Assembly (NCBI GenBank): GCA_036381275.1
Contig: DASVDC010000059.1
Location: 1 to 62,590, forward strand
Direction: 5' to 3'
Origin: UBA7803 sp036381275
GTDB lineage: Bacteria; Pseudomonadota; Gammaproteobacteria; Pseudomonadales; Azotimanducaceae
DNA: 62,590 bases
Part shown: positions 49,613-56,592 of the stretch, in pieces
Layout: each line of letters opens with the position of its first letter
Position numbering within the stretch: the stretch's first letter is position 1
Position numbers and translations under genes: made by a program
The notes under the pieces: generated by a model
Told to the model about the DNA's origin: nothing
Database searches by the model: none
What the model saw: the letters and a program-made list of their open reading frames with translations, nothing else

Positions 49613-49759
49613 TCACAACGTCGTCGCGACTAGACGGCAGGTGGACCTTCCCAGAATAGTCGACCACATCGCGAACCCCGTCCAACCCATCGCGCACGCG
49701 GCGCCGTTCGCCACTACGAGCAGCACCGCCGCCTTGTTCAAACCGTGAAGGAACGCCAT
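49613..49759 (-). CDS. Possible 48-residue membrane peptide
   Basis: A short frame starting at ATG 49759 (preceded by CAGGAG, overlapping the end of the upstream gene) with one strongly hydrophobic stretch (AAVLLVVANGAACAMGW and FAMWSTILG). It could be a small membrane protein of the immunity cluster or the N-terminal remnant of a larger one. A second, longer frame over the same DNA (49593-49784) has no protein features. Low confidence. Confidence 0.3.
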   Translation of the reverse strand: MAFLHGLNKAAVLLVVANGAACAMGWTGFAMWSTILGRSTCRLVATTL

Positions 49760-50268
49760 CTCCTGATCGCCCGGTCGACAGCATCAGAGCTGGGGTCTTC
49801 GGTCAGTATCCGCCTGAAGAGGTTCTCGGTGACGAGAATCGGGGCGAGTTCGATGCCATTACCGAATCCGGCAATCACGGGCATGTTTCGTTGTGCCGTA
49901 GCGTTGTCACCGACCGCCCACTTCAGTCCATCGAACGTCCGGACAAAGCACTCCCCGAAGTAGTATGCGGCCCGAAGTACGAGCGGTTTCGATTCTTCAG
50001 CGAATTCGAAAAGACCGCGTTTGTAATCTTCGGTTGCAGTAATCCACGCAGGAATCGTTTCATCCGCTTCCTTGGGGACCGTCTTCACCTGACCAACGGC
50101 CCATTCCATTACGCTCGGCAGCGTCTCGATGGAAAAATCGGGCGAAACGCCTTGTCGTCGTGCGGACTCGACGAACTCCGCGACCGCCGAGCCTTCGGCT
50201 CGAAGAAACGCGGAAAGGAAGGCTTCGCCTTCTGCCGAGCTCATTCGATCGAAGAACGCGAAATCCAT
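49738..50268 (-). CDS. Unknown protein, possibly an immunity protein
   Basis: A 176-residue soluble, acidic protein. I do not recognise its family with certainty. The motifs AYYFGECFVRTFDGLKWAVGD and VIAGFGNGIELAPILVTENLF recall small cytoplasmic proteins found next to polymorphic toxin genes. The position, directly upstream of DUF4304-type and Imm40 genes on the same strand, supports an immunity role. The ATG at 50268 (MDFAFFDRMSSAEGEAF) is taken in preference to one at 50322. Base composition is lower in G+C than the surroundings. Confidence 0.6.
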   Translation of the reverse strand: MDFAFFDRMSSAEGEAFLSAFLRAEGSAVAEFVESARRQGVSPDFSIETLPSVMEWAVGQVKTVPKEADETIPAWITATEDYKRGLFEFAEESKPLVLRAAYYFGECFVRTFDGLKWAVGDNATAQRNMPVIAGFGNGIELAPILVTENLFRRILTEDPSSDAVDRAIRRWRSFTV

Positions 50269-50600
50269 TGCCTGCGCAACCTTACGAAGGTGCCCTCGCC
50301 CAACGCCCAGCGATCCTACCATCTACGGCACCAGCCCCGGCGCACCGACGTCGCGGTCCCCGACTTCGATCTCGGCTCGGCCAACTCCGAGACCTTTGCC
50401 GGATGAGGCGGCGACATCGCTGGCAGGGGGACGCTCACCCGCTACCGCCAGCGGCTCCCGCCCATGGGTGGACCGCCGGCCCGCCCCGGACCGCCGACCT
50501 CCGGCCGCCGAGGCTTGCATCCGGGGCCCGACTGCTTTTTCATCCGCGCTCTTGCCGGCGGCCGTGGAGCGGCAGAGCTGTGAGGGAGGTCAATCCGCTG
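50269..50600. other. Intergenic region without recognisable gene
   Basis: About 330 bases between the minus-strand immunity cluster and the sigma-factor gene. Open frames run through it on both strands, but none has a recognisable domain, membrane segment or ribosome binding site. GGGAGG at 50584-50589 serves the sigma gene. Confidence 0.5.
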
Positions 50601-51845
50601 ATGCGGGCCCGGATCGAGGCGATCTACCGGTCCGAGTCGCGTCGCGTGCTCGCCACGCTGATCCGCCTGCTCGGCGACTTCGACCGCGCCGAGGAAGCGC
50701 TCTCGGACGCGCTGGTCGCCGCCCTCGAGCAGTGGCCGCAGGAGGGCATCCCGGACAACCCGCGCGCCTGGCTGGTTTCCGCCGGCCGCTTCAAGGGCAT
50801 CGACACGATCCGGCGCCGGGCGCGGTTCGACAAGTCATTGCGCGCCCTCGCCCACGAGCTGGACGACGACGCGGAGCTGACCGACGAGCTGGCCGATCTC
50901 GACGACGATCAGGTCCAGGACGACCAGCTCCGGCTGATCTTCACCTGCTGCCACCCGGCGCTGGCCGAGGATGCGCGGGTCGCACTGACGCTGCGGGAAG
51001 TCTGCGGGCTCACCACCGAGGCCATCGCGAGCGCATTCCTGACGGCCGTGCCGACCATGGCGCAGCGTATCGTCCGGGCGAAAGCCAAGATTCGCGACGC
51101 CGGCATCCCGTACCAGGTGCCGGCCCCGCACGAGCTCCCCGAGCGGCTCGACACGGTGCTGCGGGTCGTCTACCTGGTGTTCAACGAAGGCTATTTCGCC
51201 TCTTCCGGCGACACCCTGACCCGGGCCGACCTGTCGGCGGAGGCGATCCGGCTCGGCCGTCTGCTGGTCGAGCTGCTGCCGCAAGGCGAAACCTTCGGCC
51301 TGCTGGCGCTGATGCTGCTGACGGAAGCGCGCCGCGCGGCGCGGACCAACGGCGAGGGCGAGCCGGTGCTGCTCGAGGATCAGGACCGCTCGCTGTGGGA
51401 TCGCGAGCTCGTGAACGAAGGGCTCAGCCTGCTTCAGCAGGCGCTGGACACCCGTCATATCGGGGCATACACGCTCCAGGCGGCGATCGCGGCCGAGCAT
51501 GCCAAGGCGGCGGATCCCGCCGAGACCGACTGGGGTCGCATCGTCGGGCTGTACGACGTGCTCGCGAGCGCGGCCCCGTCGCCCGTGGTGGAGCTCAACC
51601 GTGCGGTCGCGGTGGCGATGCGCGACGGACCGGCGGCCGGCCTCGAGCTGGTCGATGCGATCCTGGCGCGCGGCGAGCTCGAGCGCTACCACCTGGCCTA
51701 CGCGGCGCGCGCCGATCTGTGTCGGCGACTCGGCCGTAACGACGAAGCCCGCGAGGCGTATCAGAGAGCATTGGCCTTGACAACGCAGGAACCCGAGCGG
51801 CGCTTCCTGGAGCGGCGGCTGCAGGAGCTGCGGGTGAGTACCTGA
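50601..51845 (+). CDS. ECF42-type RNA polymerase sigma factor with DUF6596 C-terminal extension
   Basis: A 414-residue sigma factor. Residues ~1-75 are sigma region 2 (RRVLATLIRLLGDFDRAEEA, RAWLVSAGRFKGIDTIRR), ~110-165 region 4 (REVCGLTTEAIASAFLTAVP, AQRIVRAKAKIR), and ~170-410 the DUF6596 and TPR-like extension (VVYLVFNEGYFASSG, LLTEARRAAR, VVELNRAVAVAM). This combination defines group ECF42, which is usually encoded beside DGPF/YciI proteins and has no anti-sigma factor, as here. Control is thought to be through the extension. ATG 50601 has GGGAGG 11 bases upstream; a GTG 21 bases earlier is possible. Confidence 0.9.
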   Translation: MRARIEAIYRSESRRVLATLIRLLGDFDRAEEALSDALVAALEQWPQEGIPDNPRAWLVSAGRFKGIDTIRRRARFDKSLRALAHELDDDAELTDELADLDDDQVQDDQLRLIFTCCHPALAEDARVALTLREVCGLTTEAIASAFLTAVPTMAQRIVRAKAKIRDAGIPYQVPAPHELPERLDTVLRVVYLVFNEGYFASSGDTLTRADLSAEAIRLGRLLVELLPQGETFGLLALMLLTEARRAARTNGEGEPVLLEDQDRSLWDRELVNEGLSLLQQALDTRHIGAYTLQAAIAAEHAKAADPAETDWGRIVGLYDVLASAAPSPVVELNRAVAVAMRDGPAAGLELVDAILARGELERYHLAYAARADLCRRLGRNDEAREAYQRALALTTQEPERRFLERRLQELRVST

Positions 51846-51847
51846 TC

Positions 51848-51874
51848 TGTCGAAACCGACCGCCGCCGATCGAC
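51848..51874 (+). promoter_or_regulatory. Probable ECF42-dependent promoter before the DGPF gene
   Basis: TGTCGA (51848-51853) and CGAC (51871-51874) are separated by 17 bases, directly after the sigma-factor stop and ~30 bases before the YciI start. As I recall, ECF42 factors recognise TGTCGA at -35 and CGA/TC at -10, so the sigma factor likely drives the downstream genes. Confidence 0.6.
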
Positions 51875-51904
51875 CAACCAGCGTACGCAACTGACAGCGG
51901 AGCG

Positions 51905-52243
51905 ATGATTATGAAGTACGTTTGCCTCGTGTACGGAGAGGAAGGCCCGATGCGCGACCTGCCGGATTCCGACTGCGCGGCCTACGCCGGCTCGCTGCAG
52001 GCGAGCGGCCACCTGCTGGTCGGTCAGGCCCTGCAGCCGGTCGAGACCGCCACCACCGTCCGGGTTCGCAACGGCAAGACCACGGTCGTCGACGGCCCGT
52101 TCGCCGAGACCAAGGAGCAGCTCGCCGGCTTCTACCTGATCGACGCGGCGGACCTGGACGAGGCGATAAGAATCGCCTCCGGCATCCCGCCGGCCCGCAT
52201 CGGCAGCATCGAGGTGCGGCCCGCCCGGGAGCTCGACGTGTAG
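51905..52243 (+). CDS. YciI/DGPF-domain protein, partner of the ECF42 sigma factor
   Basis: A 112-residue protein with the DGPF motif VVDGPFAETKEQLAGFYLIDA and the N-terminal MKYVCLVYGEEGPM. It folds as a dimeric alpha/beta barrel. The family's activity is undefined; members may bind a reactive small molecule. The gene is typically the target of ECF42 sigma factors. ATG at 51905 or 51911; both are in frame and only two residues apart. It is followed by a REP-like repeat, a small membrane peptide and a GFA gene. Confidence 0.88.
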   Translation: MIMKYVCLVYGEEGPMRDLPDSDCAAYAGSLQASGHLLVGQALQPVETATTVRVRNGKTTVVDGPFAETKEQLAGFYLIDAADLDEAIRIASGIPPARIGSIEVRPARELDV

Positions 52244-52253
52244 ACGCCCACCC

Positions 52254-52280
52254 GTGGGAGCGGCCTCCGGCCACGATTCC
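52254..52280. repeat. REP-like repeat, inverted orientation
   Basis: GTGGGAGCGGCCTCCGGCCA followed by CGATTCC, the same palindrome as the other copies with one mismatch in the right arm, in the gap after the YciI gene. Confidence 0.8.
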
Positions 52281-52303
52281 ACACAGGAGCCGAGGACACC
52301 GGA

Positions 52304-52426
52304 ATGTCCAATCTGAACACCCTGCTCGCGCTGGCGGCCGCCGCGGCCGCCACCGGCGCGGGTGTTCTGGTCGCCCGGCAGCTCGAATGCTGGTTCTGCG
52401 ACCGGCGTACGCCGGAGCAATCCTGA
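52304..52426 (+). CDS. 40-residue membrane peptide with CWFC motif
   Basis: A short frame (M-SNLNTLLALAAAAAATGAG...) with one transmembrane segment (residues ~6-25) and a C-terminal cytoplasmic tail carrying ECWFCDRRTPEQS, a possible metal- or redox-active cysteine pair. GAGG and GGAG lie upstream in the ribosome-binding range. It lies between the YciI and GFA genes on the same strand. I do not recognise the family and cannot exclude chance. Confidence 0.45.
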   Translation: MSNLNTLLALAAAAAATGAGVLVARQLECWFCDRRTPEQS

Positions 52427-52452
52427 GCGCGAACAGCCATGAGGAGTGCACG

Positions 52453-52797
52453 ATGACCACCACCGGCAGCTGTCATTGCGGGCGCGTCCGCTTCCGGCTG
52501 GACCACGAGCCGACGGAAGCGATGCAGTGCAATTGCTCGATCTGCCGACGCAAAGGCTACCTGTTGGCGTTCACGACTCCCGAGGCGTTCACGCTGGAGA
52601 CGCCGCGGGACGAGCTGACCGTCTACACGTTCGGCAAGCACGTGATCCGGCACCAGTTCTGCCGCACGTGTGGCTGCGCTCCGTTCGGCGAAGGCACCGG
52701 GCCGAACGGACCGATGGTGGCGGTGAACTTGCGCTGCCTGGACGAGGTCGACGTCGCGGCACTGACCATCACCGAGTTCGACGGCGCGAGCCTCTGA
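52453..52797 (+). CDS. GFA (CENP-V) family zinc protein
   Basis: A 114-residue GFA protein with zinc-binding cysteines C7/C9 (CHC), C26/C28/C31 (CNCSIC) and C70/C73 (CRTC). It is more compact than the copy at 11500-11907. Relatives include the glutathione-dependent formaldehyde-activating enzymes, but function is not proven. AGGAG lies just before ATG 52453. As the last gene of the sigma/YciI/peptide run it may belong to the ECF42 regulon. Confidence 0.9.
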   Translation: MTTTGSCHCGRVRFRLDHEPTEAMQCNCSICRRKGYLLAFTTPEAFTLETPRDELTVYTFGKHVIRHQFCRTCGCAPFGEGTGPNGPMVAVNLRCLDEVDVAALTITEFDGASL

Positions 52798-52947
52798 CTC
52801 GGGAAGCGATGCGCGCAATCAGACCGGCCGGGTTCGCGTCCCTCGGCCGGCAGTGACCAACACGAATTCACACGGCCGCGCTGGATCTGCCGCCGAACGC
52901 CACTGCGTCGGTCCCGGCACCCATTGCCAGCTCCTCCTTTCGCGCGT

Positions 52948-53433
52948 TCACGCGGTGTCTTCGAGGAAGTCGGTGATCGAGTCGCGGCTCGGCGTGATGC
53001 CGTTCTGCAGAAGCAACGCACCGGCGTTGCCGCGATGGTAGGCGCCGTGCTGGCAGACGTGCAGGACGATCTCGCCGCGTCGCATGCACGCCGGCTTGCC
53101 GCTGGTGAACACGAACTCGACCGGCTGCGCCAGATCGTCCGCCGACAGACTCGCCACGTAGCCCGCGTACCAGTCGTCGACTTCCCGCATACCGTCGGCC
53201 AGCGCCGCGAACTCCGGCACCGTGTCGGACCGCGCGGCGTTGAATCCGTGGGGCACGCCCTGCAGATGACACTGGAAGATCCGGTCCACCGCGTGGATGT
53301 GATCGAGGATGCGCAACATGATCGATGCGCTCTGCTCGGACAGGCCGTCCAGGTGCCGACCCACCACGTCGTAGAGGCCGTGATCCGCCCAGCGCTTCAT
53401 CTCCACGAGCTGCTGGTAGGGGGTGTGAATCAT
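52948..53433 (-). CDS. DinB/YfiT-family putative metalloenzyme
   Basis: A 161-residue four-helix-bundle protein of the DinB superfamily. The metal-binding histidines are H47 (LDHIHAVDR), H129 and H133 (LHVCQHGAYHRG). Members are thiol-dependent S-transferases, maleylpyruvate isomerases or of unknown role. The ATG at 53433 was chosen from the family start (QLVEMKRWADHGLYD); an upstream extension overlaps the divergent TetR gene. Probably under the control of the divergent TetR regulator. Confidence 0.88.
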   Translation of the reverse strand: MIHTPYQQLVEMKRWADHGLYDVVGRHLDGLSEQSASIMLRILDHIHAVDRIFQCHLQGVPHGFNAARSDTVPEFAALADGMREVDDWYAGYVASLSADDLAQPVEFVFTSGKPACMRRGEIVLHVCQHGAYHRGNAGALLLQNGITPSRDSITDFLEDTA

Positions 53434-53447
53434 CGTGCGTCCTCCGA

Positions 53448-53475
53448 TTGCGCTTTCATCCTCGCGGCGCATAAT
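53448..53475 (+). promoter_or_regulatory. Promoter of the second TetR gene
   Basis: TTGCGC (53448-53453) and CATAAT (53470-53475) are separated by 16 bases. The transcript would start near 53482, in the middle of the operator palindrome. Confidence 0.5.
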
Positions 53476-53494
53476 ACGAGCTATGGCTCGCATT
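53473..53494. promoter_or_regulatory. Probable TetR operator (22-base inverted repeat)
   Basis: AATACGAGC-TATG-GCTCGCATT has 9-base arms with a single mismatch. It overlaps the end of the -10 box and the start site of the TetR gene, and lies between the divergent DinB and TetR genes. Confidence 0.6.
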
Positions 53495-53521
53495 GGATAT
53501 TCGCATTGGAGGCCCTCGCCG

Positions 53522-54148
53522 ATGGCCCGCGCCAGAGTGCTCACGAGCCCCAGAAAACGCGCTTCACAAGCGAGATCACGGGCCACGGTGGATGCGCTGA
53601 TCGGAGCGACCGCTCGCATTCTGGTCAGGGAGGGTTACGACAAGGCCAGCACCAACCGCATCGCCGAAGTCGCCGGGGTCAGCGTCGGCTCGCTCTACCA
53701 GTACTTTCCGAGCAAGGAAGCGCTGGTGGCCGCGGTCATCGATCGGCACAACGAGCAGCTGATGCAGATCGTCCGCGGCGTGCTGGCCGAGGTGGCCGAG
53801 CTGCCGATCGAAGCGGCAATACGACGGATCGTCTCCGTGGCCGTCGAAGCGCATCGCGTGGATCCGAAGCTGCACCGGGTTCTGACCGAGCAGATACCGC
53901 GCCTCGGAAAGCTCGAGAACATCGGCGCCTTCAGCCGCGAAACCCAGGCGCTGTTCCGGACCTTGCTCGAGCGCCACCGGAATGAGCTTCGTGTCACGGA
54001 CCTGGAGCTCGCGGCCTTCGTCTGCGTGACGTCGGTCGAAGCACTGACGCACCACGCGGTGCTGCACCGCCCCGAGTTCCTGTCGAAGGAAGCCGCGGAA
54101 GCGCTCATCGACGAGGCGACGCGGCTCGTCGTGCGATATCTCCGGTAG
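53522..54148 (+). CDS. TetR family transcriptional regulator
   Basis: A 208-residue regulator with the N-terminal TetR helix-turn-helix (VDALIGATARILVREGYDKA, RIAEVAGVSVGSLYQYFPSKE, residues ~15-65) and a C-terminal domain with LELAAFVCVTSVEALTHHAVL. ATG 53522 has GGAGG nine bases upstream and is preferred to the ATG at 53483, which lies inside the operator palindrome. Probably represses itself and the divergent DinB gene. The xanthine-dehydrogenase-like gene downstream runs in the opposite direction and is not in its operon. Confidence 0.9.
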   Translation: MARARVLTSPRKRASQARSRATVDALIGATARILVREGYDKASTNRIAEVAGVSVGSLYQYFPSKEALVAAVIDRHNEQLMQIVRGVLAEVAELPIEAAIRRIVSVAVEAHRVDPKLHRVLTEQIPRLGKLENIGAFSRETQALFRTLLERHRNELRVTDLELAAFVCVTSVEALTHHAVLHRPEFLSKEAAEALIDEATRLVVRYLR

Positions 54149-54181
54149 CTTGAAAAGAGCCGCCGTGCGCGACGCAACCGC

Positions 54182-56503
54182 TCAGGCCGCTCGCAGGCTG
54201 CGCCAGATGGCGAGCGGGGTCAGCGGCATCTGCAGATCGAAGCGCACTGCTGCGGGTACGCCCGCGGTGCGCAGCGCGTCCAGCACCGCGTTGACCACGA
54301 CGTGCGGCGAAGCGCATGCACCGCCCTCGCCTATTCCCTTGACGCCGAGCTCGTTGGTCGGCTCCAGCACCTCGTGGAAGCTGACGTCGATGTCCGGCAT
54401 GTTCGACGCCCGCGGCATCGCGTAGTCCATGAACGAACCGGTCAGAAGCTGCCCGCTCGCGTCGTAGACGACCTGCTCGTACAGCGCCTGCCCCAGCCCC
54501 TGCACGACCCCGCCGTGCACCTGACCGGCCGCGAGCAGCGGATTGATCACGCGGCCGCAGTCGTCCACCGCGGTGTAGCGCTCGACTTCCAAGACGCCGG
54601 TGTCGGGATCGATCGCCACCTCGGCCACGTGGCAGCCGTTCGGAAACGTGAAGCCGCCGCCGCGGTCGTAGCGCACCGTCTCCGCGAGCGGCGCGGCACC
54701 GAACTGCGGTTCGGTGGCGGCACGCGCGACCTCGGCGAGGCTCACCTCGCGGCTGCCGTCGTCGAGCCGGTACACGCCGGCCTCGAACTGAACCCGCGCC
54801 GCCGGCGCCTGCAGCAGCTCGGCCGCGATCTCCGCGCCGCGCCGCACCACCGCCGCGCCCGCCCGCTTCACCGCGATGCCGCCCATCTGCGAGGAGCGCG
54901 ATCCGCCGGTGCCGCCGCCGAATTTCACGAACTCCGTATCGCCCTGGAGGATACGGATCTTCCCGAAATCGAGGCCGAGGGTCTCACTCAGGATCTGCTT
55001 GTAAGCGGTCTCGTGACCCTGACCGTGGGAGTAGGTGCCGACCACCACGTCGGCGCTACCGTCCGGGTGCAGCGTGACGCGCGCTTCCTCTTCCGGGCCG
55101 CCGCCGGAGGACTCGACGTAGTAGCCTAGCGCGATGCCGCGCAGCCGCCCGTCGCGCGCGGCGTCGCGGCGGGCCGGAAACCCGGCCCAGTCCGCCCGCG
55201 CCAGCGCCCGCTCCATCGTGCCGGCGAAGTCGCCGCTGTGCATCGTGACGCCGGCGTGGTTCGTGTACGGAAGATCCTCCGGCCGGACGAAGTTCCGCCG
55301 GCGGATCTCGTCACGAGGCAGGTCGAGCGCTTCGGCCGCCGCATCGAGCAGGCGCTCCATCACGTAACAGGCCTCCGGACGTCCGGCGCCCCGATACGCC
55401 GAGACCGGCATCACGTTGGTGAACAGGCACCGCACCGAGTGCAGCAGCGCCGGAATGCGATAGACCGTGCCGACGATGCGCCCGCCTGCGAGCGTCGGCA
55501 CCAGCGGGCCGACGATGGAGCAGTATGCGCCGAGGTTCGCGAGCGTCTCGACCTTGAGCCCGAGGATCCGCCCGTCGGCGTCCAGCGCGAGCTCGCAGTG
55601 GGTCAGGTTGTCGCGCCCGTGCGGGTCGGTCAGGAACATCTCGCTCCGGTCGCCACGCCATTTCACCGGCCTGCCGAGCGCGCGGGCCGCGAACAGGCAG
55701 ACGCACGCTTCCGGATGGACCTCGCCGCGGATACCGAAGCCGCCGCCGGTGTCACCGCTGACCACACGAACCTGCGCGGGATCGACCTTGAAGATCGCGC
55801 GGGCGAGGATGCCCTGCTGGCCGTACACGCCCTGGCTCGGGTTGTACAGCGTGAAGCGGCCGTCCTCGTACGCGGCTACGCAGGCACGCGGCTCGAGCGG
55901 CGTCGGCGCGACGCGATTGTTCACCAGATCGAGCTCGACCCGGTGGGGCGCGGAACGGAACGCCGCCTCCACCCGGTCGGCGTCCCCGTTCAGGTAGTGC
56001 ACGCACAGGTTGCTGCCGTGCTCCGGGTGCAGCACCGGTGCATCCGGCGATTCGGCGGCCTCGAGATCGACCAGTGCGGGCAGCTCGTTCACATCGAGCG
56101 TCACCAGCTCCGCGGCGGCCTGGGCGGCCTCGCGCGTCTCGGCGATCACAGCGGCCACCGGCTCACCGACGAAGCGCACCCGTCCACGGGCGAGCACGGG
56201 CCGGTACGGGACGAACGCGGGCTTCCCGTCGGCGCCCTGCATCCGCGCCCGGCACGGCAGCGGTCCGAGCTCGGCCAGGTCCTCACCGGTGTAGACGGCC
56301 ACCACGCCGGGCGCGCGCCTCGCGGCGCCCACGTCGACGGCGACGATCTCGCCGTGCGCGTACGGCGAGCGGACCATCACCGCATGGAGCTGGCCCGGCA
56401 GATTCACGTCGTCGGTGAAGCATCCGGCGCCGGTGACGAGTCGTGGATCTTCCGTGCGGGGGACGCTCTGGCCGACCCCGAACTTCTCGACGTGTGACGG
56501 CAT
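54182..56503 (-). CDS. Xanthine dehydrogenase-family molybdopterin-binding subunit (CoxL/aldehyde oxidase-like)
   Basis: A 773-residue molybdoenzyme large subunit: N-terminal aldehyde-oxidase domain (RTEDPRLVTGAGCFTDDV, residues ~12-130) and molybdopterin-binding domain (~150-760) with GGGFGIRGEVHPEA, VSAYRGAGRPEAC, GTYSHGQGHETAYKQILSE and the catalytic glutamate in GVKGIGEGGA near the C-terminus. The active-site loop AYRGAGR differs from the AYRCSFR of true CO dehydrogenase, so it probably oxidises an aldehyde or N-heterocycle. No gene for the FAD or 2Fe-2S subunits lies nearby. The ATG at 56503 fits the family start. The stop is 33 bases after the convergent TetR gene. Confidence 0.9.
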   Translation of the reverse strand: MPSHVEKFGVGQSVPRTEDPRLVTGAGCFTDDVNLPGQLHAVMVRSPYAHGEIVAVDVGAARRAPGVVAVYTGEDLAELGPLPCRARMQGADGKPAFVPYRPVLARGRVRFVGEPVAAVIAETREAAQAAAELVTLDVNELPALVDLEAAESPDAPVLHPEHGSNLCVHYLNGDADRVEAAFRSAPHRVELDLVNNRVAPTPLEPRACVAAYEDGRFTLYNPSQGVYGQQGILARAIFKVDPAQVRVVSGDTGGGFGIRGEVHPEACVCLFAARALGRPVKWRGDRSEMFLTDPHGRDNLTHCELALDADGRILGLKVETLANLGAYCSIVGPLVPTLAGGRIVGTVYRIPALLHSVRCLFTNVMPVSAYRGAGRPEACYVMERLLDAAAEALDLPRDEIRRRNFVRPEDLPYTNHAGVTMHSGDFAGTMERALARADWAGFPARRDAARDGRLRGIALGYYVESSGGGPEEEARVTLHPDGSADVVVGTYSHGQGHETAYKQILSETLGLDFGKIRILQGDTEFVKFGGGTGGSRSSQMGGIAVKRAGAAVVRRGAEIAAELLQAPAARVQFEAGVYRLDDGSREVSLAEVARAATEPQFGAAPLAETVRYDRGGGFTFPNGCHVAEVAIDPDTGVLEVERYTAVDDCGRVINPLLAAGQVHGGVVQGLGQALYEQVVYDASGQLLTGSFMDYAMPRASNMPDIDVSFHEVLEPTNELGVKGIGEGGACASPHVVVNAVLDALRTAGVPAAVRFDLQMPLTPLAIWRSLRAA

Positions 56504-56592
56504 CGGGCGAGTATAGGGAGGCGAAAATGCTCCCGCCACTGCGCCCGAACCGGTAAGCTGAACGGTCCGAGACGCACCTCGAGGGAGGAGCC

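Noticed and set aside
49593..49784. 63-codon frame on the minus strand
   Set aside because: Charged, featureless translation; the hydrophobic frame in the same place is more plausible, and neither is certain.
50323..50520. 65-codon minus-strand frame before the immunity-type gene
   Set aside because: No start signal or domain; proline/glycine/arginine-rich as in non-coding frames.
54302..56497. Long plus-strand frames opposite the molybdopterin gene
   Set aside because: Antisense shadow; the minus-strand frame has all family motifs.
54182..56503. Carbon monoxide dehydrogenase CoxL
   Set aside because: The active-site loop reads AYRGAGR instead of AYRCSFR, and coxM/coxS are missing.
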